A stretch of DNA of 33,439 bases, taken from positions 1 through 33,439 of the forward strand of contig JADIMA010000002.1 of NCBI GenBank assembly GCA_017694945.1, written 5' to 3'. Below, one piece after another: positions 1-7,637 of this stretch. The stretch is from Candidatus Merdivivens pullicola (GTDB lineage Bacteria > Bacteroidota > Bacteroidia > Bacteroidales > UBA932). Within the stretch, counting starts at the first letter, position 1. Every line of letters begins with the position of its first letter. The notes beneath the pieces were generated by a model that made no database searches, was not told the DNA's origin, and saw only the letters and a program-made list of their open reading frames with translations. The position numbers and the translations under genes are program-made.

Positions 1-353
1 CTCCTGAATTCCTCAACAGGATTGATGAACAGATACTTTTCAACCCTCTGACCAAACAGGACATCATTAAAATAATCAATCTCGAACTTGCCAAACTCAA
101 GAAAAGGGCGAAAGACAACGGATACGTGATAGAAATATCCGACGGTGCAAAAGAATTCATCGCCGAAAAAGGGTACGATCCAAAATACGGGGCAAGGCCA
201 TTGAAACGCGCCATACAGTCATTTGTCGAAAACCCAGTAGCCGATGAAATCATACACAGGGCTGCTATACCTGAATACAATAAAATCCGCAACCGGATAA
301 CCGTAAGGCTCACAAGAGGGACAACGGCAAATAAAACTTTAGAAATAGTATAG
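1..353 (+). CDS. clpC: ClpC-type Clp/Hsp100 AAA+ ATPase, C-terminal end (5' part outside window)
   Basis: The reading frame is open from base 3 and stops with TAG at 351-353. It gives about 116 residues of the second AAA+ module and C-terminal small domain. Visible motifs are [10 protein letters not shown] (sensor-2-side arginine finger region) and [16 protein letters not shown] (the sensor-2 GAR motif). Family members are hexameric unfoldases that feed proteins to ClpP or resolve aggregates. The spacing and wording ([28 protein letters not shown]) look more like Bacteroidetes ClpC than ClpB, but with only the end visible this is not certain. The biotin operon starts one base after its stop, so read-through transcription from this gene into the biotin genes is likely. 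Confidence 0.85.
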   Translation, partial: PEFLNRIDEQILFNPLTKQDIIKIINLELAKLKKRAKDNGYVIEISDGAKEFIAEKGYDPKYGARPLKRAIQSFVENPVADEIIHRAAIPEYNKIRNRITVRLTRGTTANKTLEIV

Positions 354-354
354 G

Positions 355-2580
355 ATGACAATAGAATATCTGAAAAATCTTGTCCTCTCAGGAGGCGATA
401 TCAGCATGGAACAGGCGATGTGGCTCGCCGGACACGAGGACAAACAGTCTGTTTTTGATGCGGCACATGAAATAACGGCCTCTATGGCAGAAAAAGAGTT
501 CGACATGTGCTCAATAATCAATGCAAAGTCCGGGAAATGCCCCGAAGACTGCAAATGGTGCGCCCAGTCCGCCCACTACAAAACGGAAACTGAAGTCTAT
601 GGCCTGGTGGACAAAAACGAAATCCTCAGGCATGCACAATACAACGAACGGCAGGGCATCGGCAGATTTTCATTGGTGACATCCGGAAAAAAGCCTAACA
701 ATGAAGACCTTGACAGGATATGCGAAACCGTCAGGTTTGTCAGGAGGCATTCTTCCATTCCCCTGTGCGCATCTCTCGGACTGCTTGACAAAGACTCTCT
801 CAGCAAATTGCACGAAGCCGGGGTGACCAGATATCACTGCAACCTTGAAAGCGCCCCTTCGTACTTCGGAAAACTCTGTTCTACACATACGCAGAAACAG
901 AAGACAGATACACTTGAAGCGGCAAAGGAAGCAGGCATGGAAATATGCAGCGGCGGAATAATAGGAATGGGCGAGACAATGGAACAGCGGATTGAACTCG
1001 CATTCACATTGAAAAAGATCGGAGTCGCTTCCATCCCAATAAATATTCTGGCCCCCATTCCCGGAACGCCGTTGGAAAAACAGGAGCCCATAAGCGAAGA
1101 TGACATACTTACAACCATCGCATTATTCCGGTTCATAAACCCTGAAGCCTATCTCCGCTTTGCCGGCGGAAGGGCCAGGCTGTCTGAAAAGTGCGTCAGA
1201 ACTGCCCTGTATTGCGGAATCAACTCGGCGATTGTAGGAGACCTGCTCACAACCATCGGTTCAAAAGTCGATGAAGACAAACAGCTGGTCAAAGAATGCG
1301 GCTATAGCCTGCCGGCATCCGTTTTCGACAGGAACCACCTGTGGCATCCATACACATCCACCACCAATCCGCTCCCTGTCCATATGGTTGATCATGCTGA
1401 CGGAGCGACGATTACACTAAAAGACGGGCGCACGCTGATTGAAGGCATGTCGTCATGGTGGAGCGAGGTACACGGTTACAACAATCCCGTATTGAACGAA
1501 GCGGCAATCAGACAGATACGGAAAATGTCCCATGTCATGTTCGGCGGACTGACCCATGAACCCGCCGTCGAATTGGGAAAACTGCTTCTGGGAATAGCGC
1601 CTCCGTCGATGCAGAAAATATTTTATGCCGACTCCGGCTCGGTAGCAGTCGAAGTTGCCATGAAAATGGCGGTACAATACTGGTTTGCAGCCGGTAAAGA
1701 ACATAAAAACAACTTCGTGACAATCCGCAGAGGCTATCACGGAGACACTTGGAACGCCATGTCGGTATGCGATCCCGTCACCGGGATGCACTCATTATTC
1801 GGCACGGCTCTGCCAATAAGACATTTCGTTCCGTCGCCTTCGTCAAGATTCGGCGGAGACTGGAATCCGGAGGACATCAAGCCTCTTAAAGAACTGATGG
1901 AATCAAAATCCGAAGAACTCGCCGCCCTTATCCTTGAACCGATTGTACAGGGTGCGGGAGGAATGTGGTTCTACCATCCGCAGTACCTTAAAGAAGCCGC
2001 ACGCCTGTGCCGCGAAAACGGAGTATTGCTGATTTTCGATGAGATTGCGACAGGTTTCGGAAGGACAGGGAAAATGTTCGCATGGGAACATGCGGGGACT
2101 GAACCTGATATCATGTGCGTAGGAAAAGCGCTGACAGGAGGATATATGACATTGTCGGCAGTGCTGGCGTCCAACAAAGTAGCCGACATGATATCAAACC
2201 ACTACCCCTATTCTTTCATGCACGGGCCTACGTTCATGGGCAATCCTCTTGCATGCGCCATTGCATGCGCGTCAATCAGGCTGCTCCTTGAATCCGGCTG
2301 GAAAGATAAAGTAGCCTCAATAGAGGCCCAACTTAAAGACGAACTGGAACCTGCACGCTCGCTTAAAGCAGTCCGCGATGTCAGAGTACTGGGAGCCATC
2401 GGAGTAATCGAAACGAAAGAGCCCGTAAACATGGCATATATGCAGAGAAGATTTGTTGAGGAAGGAATATGGGTGAGGCCGTTCGGACGGCTGGTATATA
2501 TCATGCCTCCATTCATCATCAGGCAGGATCAACTGACAAAACTCACATCGGGACTTGTAAAAATAGTCGGAGAATTATGA
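355..2580 (+). CDS. bioAB: Bifunctional biotin synthase / DAPA aminotransferase (BioB-BioA fusion)
   Basis: One 741-residue protein carries two biotin enzymes. Residues ~1-320 are BioB, the radical-SAM enzyme that inserts sulfur into dethiobiotin. The SAM-cluster motif CPEDCKWC supplies Cys62/66/69, followed by YHCNLES and [12 protein letters not shown]. Residues ~326-741 are BioA, a PLP aminotransferase that makes DAPA from KAPA. It starts at HLWHPYTS and shows [34 protein letters not shown] and the PLP lysine Lys591 in CVGKALTGG. The fused arrangement is known from Bacteroides. The position of the canonical auxiliary-cluster cysteine in the E. coli enzyme (Cys97) appears to be Ser105 here ([10 protein letters not shown]), with extra cysteines at 162 and 175. 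The ATG follows the clpC stop by one base, and the stop overlaps the bioF start (ATGA). Confidence 0.95.
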   Translation: MTIEYLKNLVLSGGDISMEQAMWLAGHEDKQSVFDAAHEITASMAEKEFDMCSIINAKSGKCPEDCKWCAQSAHYKTETEVYGLVDKNEILRHAQYNERQGIGRFSLVTSGKKPNNEDLDRICETVRFVRRHSSIPLCASLGLLDKDSLSKLHEAGVTRYHCNLESAPSYFGKLCSTHTQKQKTDTLEAAKEAGMEICSGGIIGMGETMEQRIELAFTLKKIGVASIPINILAPIPGTPLEKQEPISEDDILTTIALFRFINPEAYLRFAGGRARLSEKCVRTALYCGINSAIVGDLLTTIGSKVDEDKQLVKECGYSLPASVFDRNHLWHPYTSTTNPLPVHMVDHADGATITLKDGRTLIEGMSSWWSEVHGYNNPVLNEAAIRQIRKMSHVMFGGLTHEPAVELGKLLLGIAPPSMQKIFYADSGSVAVEVAMKMAVQYWFAAGKEHKNNFVTIRRGYHGDTWNAMSVCDPVTGMHSLFGTALPIRHFVPSPSSRFGGDWNPEDIKPLKELMESKSEELAALILEPIVQGAGGMWFYHPQYLKEAARLCRENGVLLIFDEIATGFGRTGKMFAWEHAGTEPDIMCVGKALTGGYMTLSAVLASNKVADMISNHYPYSFMHGPTFMGNPLACAIACASIRLLLESGWKDKVASIEAQLKDELEPARSLKAVRDVRVLGAIGVIETKEPVNMAYMQRRFVEEGIWVRPFGRLVYIMPPFIIRQDQLTKLTSGLVKIVGEL

Positions 2581-3731
2581 ACAGGACGGAAGAACTGCTG
2601 GCCGAAGAACTCGAGAAGTTGAAAGACGGGGGCAACTTACGCAGTCTGCCTCAAAGCCTCCATGAAGGAAGGCATATTTTATCACACGGCAGAAAAATGC
2701 TGAACCTGTCATCCAACGACTACCTCGGCATTGCCGCAGAAGGAAGATTATGGAAAGAATTCCTCAAGGAGGGATATCATGAAAACGGGCTTCCGACCTC
2801 ATCGTCTTCACGGCTGCTTACAGGAAATTTTCCGGAATACAATGAACTTGAACAGAAACTCGCCCGCTTGTGCGGGAAACAGTCTGCCCTCGTACTCAGC
2901 AGCGGCTACCATGCCAATACCGGCATATTGCCAGCACTGTGTACGCATAAATCACTCATACTTGCCGACAAACTCGTACATGCAAGTATTATAGACGGAA
3001 TAAGGCTTTCAGGCGCGCAATACATCCGATACAGGCACAATGACTACGGGCAACTCGAATGCCTGCTTGAAGACAGTCATGACAGACACGACCGCATCTT
3101 CATAGCGACCGAATCCATTTTCAGCATGGACGGCGACGAAGCCGATCTGGAAAGGCTCGTGTCATTGAAACGCAGATACCCCAACGTAATGCTTTACGTT
3201 GACGAAGCCCATGCTTTCGGAGTAAGGGGAATGAACGGAGCAGGCTGTTCCGAAGAACGCGGGATATCCGGCGACATCGACATTCTGGTAGGCACTTTCG
3301 GAAAAGCAGCCGCCTCGGTAGGAGCATATGTCGCCTGCAGCAGCATCATAAGGGAATACCTCATAAACAGGATGCGCACCCTTATTTTCACCACCGCCCT
3401 CCCGCCGCTGATCATAAAATGGACTTCGTTCATAATAGACCGGCTGCCCTCAATGAAAACCGAACGGGAGCAACTGGCGGCTATCTCCGGGGCCGCCAAC
3501 AGATTGCTTGAAAACAAAGGATTCCATACGCCTTCGACATCGCACATAATACCGGTAATCACCGGAGACAGCGCATCCGCCATACTGAAAGCGCAGAAAC
3601 TCCAGGAAGCGGGATTCTACGTGTTGCCGGTACGCCCGCCTACCGTACCAGCAGGGTCTTCAAGGATACGCCTGTCGTTATGCGCAGGAACTCCGTGGGA
3701 AGACATAGAACGCCTGATTAAATCAATCTGA
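2577..3731 (+). CDS. bioF: 8-amino-7-oxononanoate synthase (KAPA synthase)
   Basis: This is a 384-residue alpha-oxoamine synthase (PLP fold type I) that condenses a pimeloyl thioester with alanine to give KAPA. Visible features are [10 protein letters not shown] near residue 42, [10 protein letters not shown] around 75, [10 protein letters not shown] around 108, and [12 protein letters not shown] with the cofactor-contacting Asp209. The Schiff-base lysine is Lys243 in [10 protein letters not shown]. The start at 2577 is chosen because its ATG overlaps the bioAB stop as ATGA, giving the usual family length. A longer in-frame opening from 2469 would lie inside bioAB and has no homology. BioG follows after two bases. 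Confidence 0.95.
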   Translation: MNRTEELLAEELEKLKDGGNLRSLPQSLHEGRHILSHGRKMLNLSSNDYLGIAAEGRLWKEFLKEGYHENGLPTSSSSRLLTGNFPEYNELEQKLARLCGKQSALVLSSGYHANTGILPALCTHKSLILADKLVHASIIDGIRLSGAQYIRYRHNDYGQLECLLEDSHDRHDRIFIATESIFSMDGDEADLERLVSLKRRYPNVMLYVDEAHAFGVRGMNGAGCSEERGISGDIDILVGTFGKAAASVGAYVACSSIIREYLINRMRTLIFTTALPPLIIKWTSFIIDRLPSMKTEREQLAAISGAANRLLENKGFHTPSTSHIIPVITGDSASAILKAQKLQEAGFYVLPVRPPTVPAGSSRIRLSLCAGTPWEDIERLIKSI

Positions 3732-3733
3732 CA

Positions 3734-4405
3734 ATGGTACAGGAATTCATATCAGAAAAACATCTCAACGGCACGCTTTCAATCTTCTTCGCAGGATGGG
3801 GAATGGATGCAAGGCCCTTCAATGACTTTTGCGACGGACATGAATGCTTTGACATCATGATATGCTACGACTATACCGACATGAGTTTCGACTATGGAAA
3901 AATAGACCGCTACGACAATATCATCGTAACCGCATGGTCGTTCGGAGTATATGCGGCAGACAAATCATTGAAAGATTGCAGTAAAATCATCCGGGCAACG
4001 GCGGTCAACGGGACGCCGCTCCCGGCAAACGACATATATGGAATACCTTACGGCATTTTTACCGGAACTCTCAAAGGCTTGAGCAACACTTCCGTCATGA
4101 AATTCCGCAAAAGGATGTGCGGCGATATTGAAACATACGGCGATTTCATGTCCAAAGCACCAGAAAGAAGCCTTGAAAGCCTTCACGACGAACTTGAAGC
4201 GGTACTGCTCGACGCTCACGACGGACTTCCGCAAAAAGGAATCTGGACAGAAGCCCTTATCGGGACGAAAGACAGGATCTTCCCTCCGGCCAATCAGGAG
4301 AGATACTGGAAAGAGGCCATGACAGGATGCGAAACAATGGAAGCGCCGCATTACTGCCCGAATATCCTAAAAACAAAAGTCAACGGACAGCATGGCAATG
4401 GATAA
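3734..4405 (+). CDS. bioG: Pimeloyl-ACP methyl ester esterase, BioG type (DUF452)
   Basis: This 223-residue alpha/beta-hydrolase is of the BioG family. BioG replaces BioH in many bacteria, hydrolysing the pimeloyl-ACP methyl ester so that the finished pimeloyl chain can go to BioF. The oxyanion region FFAGWGMDARPF (residues ~18-29) and the nucleophile elbow AWSFGVY (Ser69) are visible, with a candidate catalytic His206 in APHYCPN. Its position between bioF and bioC is the classic context. The 3' end overlaps the bioC start by 14 bases, suggesting translational coupling. The esterase role is inferred from family and neighbours. Confidence 0.9.
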   Translation: MVQEFISEKHLNGTLSIFFAGWGMDARPFNDFCDGHECFDIMICYDYTDMSFDYGKIDRYDNIIVTAWSFGVYAADKSLKDCSKIIRATAVNGTPLPANDIYGIPYGIFTGTLKGLSNTSVMKFRKRMCGDIETYGDFMSKAPERSLESLHDELEAVLLDAHDGLPQKGIWTEALIGTKDRIFPPANQERYWKEAMTGCETMEAPHYCPNILKTKVNGQHGNG

Positions 4406-5153
4406 AGATCTGATACGGAAACGTTTTTCAAAAGCATCCGCAACCTATAACCGCGAGGCCTCCGCACAAAAAGACATCGCCGGAGAAATGTGCGCCCTGT
4501 TGGAACACATTGCCTCCCGTAAAGATTTTTCGGAAGTACTTGAAATCGGCTGCGGAACCGGAGTATATACCGGAATGATAAAGAGCAGATTCAATCCGGA
4601 CAAACTCTATATAAACGACATCTGCCCGGAGATGGAAGACATTGCGAAGCAAGTTGCCAGCGATGCCGTATTCATATCCGGAGATGCTGAAACCACAGAC
4701 TTCCCTGAAAGGCTCACACTGATTACTTCATGCTCTTCGATACAATGGTTTTCAGACCTGAAGGCTTTTTTTGAAAAATGCCGCAACTCGCTGACCGATA
4801 ACGGCATACTCGCATTTTCCACTTTCGGGGAAAGGAATCTCCACGAAATAAAAAGCCTCACAGGCATAGGTCTCAGTTACTATTCGGCCCGGGAACTCGA
4901 AAAAATGCTGGAAGGATGCGGATTTGAAATAATGCTGCTTAAACAGAATTACATCAGTTTAAGATTCCCCTCTCCGCTTGACATAATAAGGCATTTGAAA
5001 AACACAGGAGCGACCGGAATAATGAAAAGCCGGTGGACCAAGACCTCCCTGGACGAATTCTGCATGAAATACGAACAAACTTACGGGAAAGGCGACGGAG
5101 CAGTCCCGCTCACATACCATCCCATCTTTATAATCTGTAAAAAGAATGAATAG
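4392..5153 (+). CDS. bioC: Malonyl-ACP O-methyltransferase BioC
   Basis: This is a 253-residue class I SAM-dependent methyltransferase. BioC methylates malonyl-ACP so that fatty-acid synthesis can elongate it to pimeloyl-ACP methyl ester. The N-terminal signature RKRFSKASATYNREASAQ (about residues 9-26) is typical of BioC. SAM motif I is VLEIGCGTGVYT (residues ~49-60), and ITSCSSIQWFSD corresponds to motif post-I/II. An ATG at 4392 and a second at 4398 are both possible; the first overlaps bioG. The 3' end overlaps bioD by eight bases. Confidence 0.92.
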   Translation: MAMDKDLIRKRFSKASATYNREASAQKDIAGEMCALLEHIASRKDFSEVLEIGCGTGVYTGMIKSRFNPDKLYINDICPEMEDIAKQVASDAVFISGDAETTDFPERLTLITSCSSIQWFSDLKAFFEKCRNSLTDNGILAFSTFGERNLHEIKSLTGIGLSYYSARELEKMLEGCGFEIMLLKQNYISLRFPSPLDIIRHLKNTGATGIMKSRWTKTSLDEFCMKYEQTYGKGDGAVPLTYHPIFIICKKNE

Positions 5154-5826
5154 AGGAATATATTTCATAAGCGGCATAGATACAGACGCCGGAAAGAGTT
5201 TTGCCACAGGATACCTCGCAAAAACATTGAACACACAGGGAATCAGGACAATAACTCAAAAATTCATCCAGACAGGCAACATCGGGCGTTCCGAAGACAT
5301 CGAACTTCACAGAAAAATCATGGGCACCGGCCTTAACGAAGACGACAGAAGCGGCCTGACCATGCCGGAAATTTTTTCATATCCGGCCTCCCCGCTCCTT
5401 GCCTCAAAAATCGACAAGAGAGAAATAAATTTCAAAAAAATAAACGATGCGACAGCCGCCCTTGCCGCAAAATACGACATCGTGCTGGTTGAAGGGGCGG
5501 GAGGACTTATGGTGCCGCTCACTTCCGGCATGCTGACAATAGACTATATAGAAGAACGCGGATATCCGCTTATATTCGTCACATCCGGGAAACTCGGAAG
5601 CGTCAACCATACCTTACTCAGTTTTGAAGCCATTGAAAGAAGAAGGATAAGGCTGGATGCAGTAATGTACAATCTTTATCCCGAAATAAAAGACACTACC
5701 ATAAGGGACGACACAAGGGAATACATCCGGGACTACATGGCAGCCCACTTTCCGCAGACGCGCTTTATTGAAGTCCCTAATATTCCGTCTTGTCCGGTTT
5801 TTCCTTCCAGTCCCGGAAAGCCCTGA
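5146..5826 (+). CDS. bioD: ATP-dependent dethiobiotin synthetase
   Basis: This is a 226-residue P-loop carboxylase-type enzyme that closes the ureido ring of DAPA with CO2 and ATP. The Walker A region is GIDTDAGKS (residues ~10-18), a small variant of the usual GTDTDVGKT. The second family motif VEGAGGLMVPL is at ~116-126, and FVTSGKLGSVNHTLL is the nucleotide-side switch region. It overlaps bioC by eight bases and is the last gene of the operon. Its 3' end runs 50 bases into the convergent guaD gene, so the C-terminal tail (…PSCPVFPSSPGKP) is encoded antisense to the guaD 3' end. Confidence 0.93.
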   Translation: MNRGIYFISGIDTDAGKSFATGYLAKTLNTQGIRTITQKFIQTGNIGRSEDIELHRKIMGTGLNEDDRSGLTMPEIFSYPASPLLASKIDKREINFKKINDATAALAAKYDIVLVEGAGGLMVPLTSGMLTIDYIEERGYPLIFVTSGKLGSVNHTLLSFEAIERRRIRLDAVMYNLYPEIKDTTIRDDTREYIRDYMAAHFPQTRFIEVPNIPSCPVFPSSPGKP

Positions 5827-6244
5827 CCGCTTCGGACTGAAGGAGCCTTGCTGAAAACAGCCGGCGGCGAAGCGGTGGAAGCGAAAGCTCTTTATAAATA
5901 AAGTCGTCGTCGAAACCGATTTCGGCGGCATCTTCTTTCGCGTTCCCGTAATACATCCCGTCCAAATGCGCCCAGTATATGGCTCCCAGACACATGGGGC
6001 AAGGTTCGCATGAAGTATATATTTCGCATCCTGCAAGGCTGAAACGCCCGAGCACCTTGCAGGCCTCCCTGATTGCATTTATTTCCGCATGGGCCGTAGG
6101 ATCGCAATCAGGGACGACACGATTCACTCCGACTGATACGATTTCACCGTTGCGGGCGATTACCGCCCCGAAAGGGCCGCCACCGTTTTTCACATTTTCT
6201 TCGGACAACTCTATTGCCCTTCGCATCAATTCTTCTTTTGTCAT
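5777..6244 (-). CDS. guaD: Guanine deaminase (cytidine/deoxycytidylate deaminase fold)
   Basis: This 155-residue protein matches the small bacterial guanine deaminases, which convert guanine to xanthine. Zinc-ligand motifs are DPTAHAEINAIR (His52, catalytic Glu54) and SCEPCPMCLGAIYWA (Cys82, Cys85). The stretch AEIGFDDDFIYKELSLP and the C-terminal Glu-Tyr are typical of GuaD rather than of the tRNA adenosine deaminase TadA, although both share the fold. It is transcribed towards bioD and overlaps its end by 50 bases. The ATG at 6244 lies just downstream of a TATCTTTG promoter box. Confidence 0.87.
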   Translation of the reverse strand: MTKEELMRRAIELSEENVKNGGGPFGAVIARNGEIVSVGVNRVVPDCDPTAHAEINAIREACKVLGRFSLAGCEIYTSCEPCPMCLGAIYWAHLDGMYYGNAKEDAAEIGFDDDFIYKELSLPPLRRRLFSARLLQSEAVRAFRDWKEKPDKTEY

Positions 6245-6251
6245 AACATGA

Positions 6252-6259
6252 CAAAGATA
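6252..6259 (-). promoter_or_regulatory. Putative -7 promoter box for guaD
   Basis: Read on the minus strand this is TATCTTTG, a perfect match to the Bacteroidetes -7 consensus TAnnTTTG. It sits only about eight bases upstream of the guaD ATG, which implies a very short or absent leader. I see no clear TTTG at the -33 position, so confidence is moderate. Confidence 0.45.
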
Positions 6260-6308
6260 CGGTTTTTATACAGAAAGTATCCCTGTTTGTCCCCTTGCCG
6301 GCCGTAAG

Positions 6309-6343
6309 TTTTCAAACTCTTACAAGCCGTTTTGATATTTTTG
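6309..6343 (+). promoter_or_regulatory. Putative promoter for the recombinase gene
   Basis: TATTTTTG at 6336-6343 matches the -7 consensus TAnnTTTG. TTTTC at 6309-6313 is a weak -33 element with a 22-base spacer. Transcription would start about 13-15 bases before the recombinase ATG at 6363. The -7 box is convincing and the -33 is not. Confidence 0.45.
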
Positions 6344-6362
6344 CATTTTTAAAATCTTCGAT

Positions 6363-7526
6363 ATGGACAAAATATTATACAGTTTATGTTTTAACAGAAA
6401 AGGACGCTTGAAGAAGGACGGAACGGCACAGATAAGCGTCTGCGCATATAAAAACGGCAAAAGGAAATATTTTTCTACCGGCATCTGCATAAAACCGGCG
6501 CAATGGGATAAAAAAAAGCACAGAATAAAAGCCAATGCAATAAATTATATGCAAAAAAACGAATATCTCGCCAAATGCATAGGCGATATCGAAAAATACG
6601 AACTGAACAAACTGCTGAACGGCGAACAGGTATCGCTTGATGAACTGAAAAATGAAGCGGCCGAATCCAGCAAACACAGCCTCGGCGAATTCATGGAAAA
6701 GGAGATAAAAGAAAACAAATCCATCTCCACCGGCACCAGACGGGTCTATATCTCATGCCTGCGCCGCCTGAAACAATTCAGGAACAAAATATATTTTGAA
6801 GACATCACGTATTCATTTCTGATAGGCTTTGAAGAGTATCTCCGCTCAATGAGACTGAACAACAACAGCATCGCAAAACACATGAAAACCATAAGGACGA
6901 TGATAAACAGGGCATATAATTACGGAATAATACAGAATGCCGACCACTTCAGGAATTACAAATTCAAAAAAGAACCGACGAGCAGGACATATCTGACCCC
7001 GGAAGAACTTGAAAAGATAGAAAACATCACTTTCAGTAAAAAAAACCTTGACTATGTTAAGGACATGTACCTGTTTTCGGTCTATACGGGACTGCGGTTT
7101 TCTGATGTCAAGCGCGTGAAATCAAGCGACATACAGGACATAGAAGGGAAAAAATACCTGGTAATCACGATGAAAAAGACAAAGGAACCCCTGCGGCTCC
7201 CCATCTCGCAGCTGTTCAACGGAAAATCAATAGATATCATAAAGAAACACTCATCAGAGAAGAACGGTGTGATTTTCAACAAGTACGACAATGAAGAAGC
7301 CAACAGGATACTGAAATCGGTAGCCGATCATGCCGGGATAAGCGGTAAAAACCTCACGTTCCATACCGCCAGGCACACTACGGCCACCTATCTGATATAT
7401 AAGGGAGTGCCCCTTGCCGTAGTGCAGAAAATACTCGGCCATACAAGCATCAGCACCACCCAGATTTATGCCAAGGTAATGGATATGACAACAGAAAACG
7501 AACTGAAAAAAATATTGTGGAAATAA
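6363..7526 (+). CDS. Tyrosine site-specific recombinase, candidate DNA invertase of the adjacent lipoprotein locus
   Basis: This is a 387-residue tyrosine recombinase. Residues ~1-90 are the Bacteroidetes-type arm-binding region (NGKRKYFSTGICIKPAQWDK), ~105-200 the SAM-like core-binding domain, and ~210-387 the catalytic domain. All catalytic residues are visible: Arg245 (YTGLRFSDV), a lysine near 271-274 (MKKTKEPLRLP), His334 and Arg337 (LTFHTARHTT), His360 (ILGHTSISTT) and nucleophile Tyr369. The gene ends 95 bases before the left copy of a 16-bp inverted repeat whose partner lies 7 kb away in the signal-peptide region of a lipoprotein gene. Recombinases of this kind invert surface-antigen DNA in Bacteroidales. 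No phage or transfer genes lie nearby, which argues against a prophage integrase. The link to this particular inversion is inferred from adjacency. Confidence 0.92.
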   Translation: MDKILYSLCFNRKGRLKKDGTAQISVCAYKNGKRKYFSTGICIKPAQWDKKKHRIKANAINYMQKNEYLAKCIGDIEKYELNKLLNGEQVSLDELKNEAAESSKHSLGEFMEKEIKENKSISTGTRRVYISCLRRLKQFRNKIYFEDITYSFLIGFEEYLRSMRLNNNSIAKHMKTIRTMINRAYNYGIIQNADHFRNYKFKKEPTSRTYLTPEELEKIENITFSKKNLDYVKDMYLFSVYTGLRFSDVKRVKSSDIQDIEGKKYLVITMKKTKEPLRLPISQLFNGKSIDIIKKHSSEKNGVIFNKYDNEEANRILKSVADHAGISGKNLTFHTARHTTATYLIYKGVPLAVVQKILGHTSISTTQIYAKVMDMTTENELKKILWK

Positions 7527-7621
7527 AACCCCTTTCAAAAGTTCCCCCATTTTGCCCTCCCTACATTACACAAAACGCCACCTCTCTGATAGTCAATACT
7601 ATACAAGCGACATCTTTAATC

Positions 7622-7637
7622 TCAAAAGGACTACACC
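7622..7637 (+). repeat. Left inverted repeat (candidate crossover site)
   Basis: TCAAAAGGACTACACC is identical to the reverse complement of 14592-14607. It is preceded two bases earlier by the in-frame stop TAA at 7617-7619. It reads Gln-Lys-Asp-Tyr-Thr in the frame of the silent cassette. Immediately inward, identity with the other gene falls to about 24 of 36 bases; outward there is no clear similarity. Confidence 0.8.

Noticed and set aside
6363-7526. Tyrosine recombinase as integrase of a prophage or conjugative element
   Set aside because: No phage structural, replication, relaxase or transfer genes lie nearby, and no tRNA attachment site is adjacent. The paired inverted repeats and opposed cassettes explain it better as an invertase.
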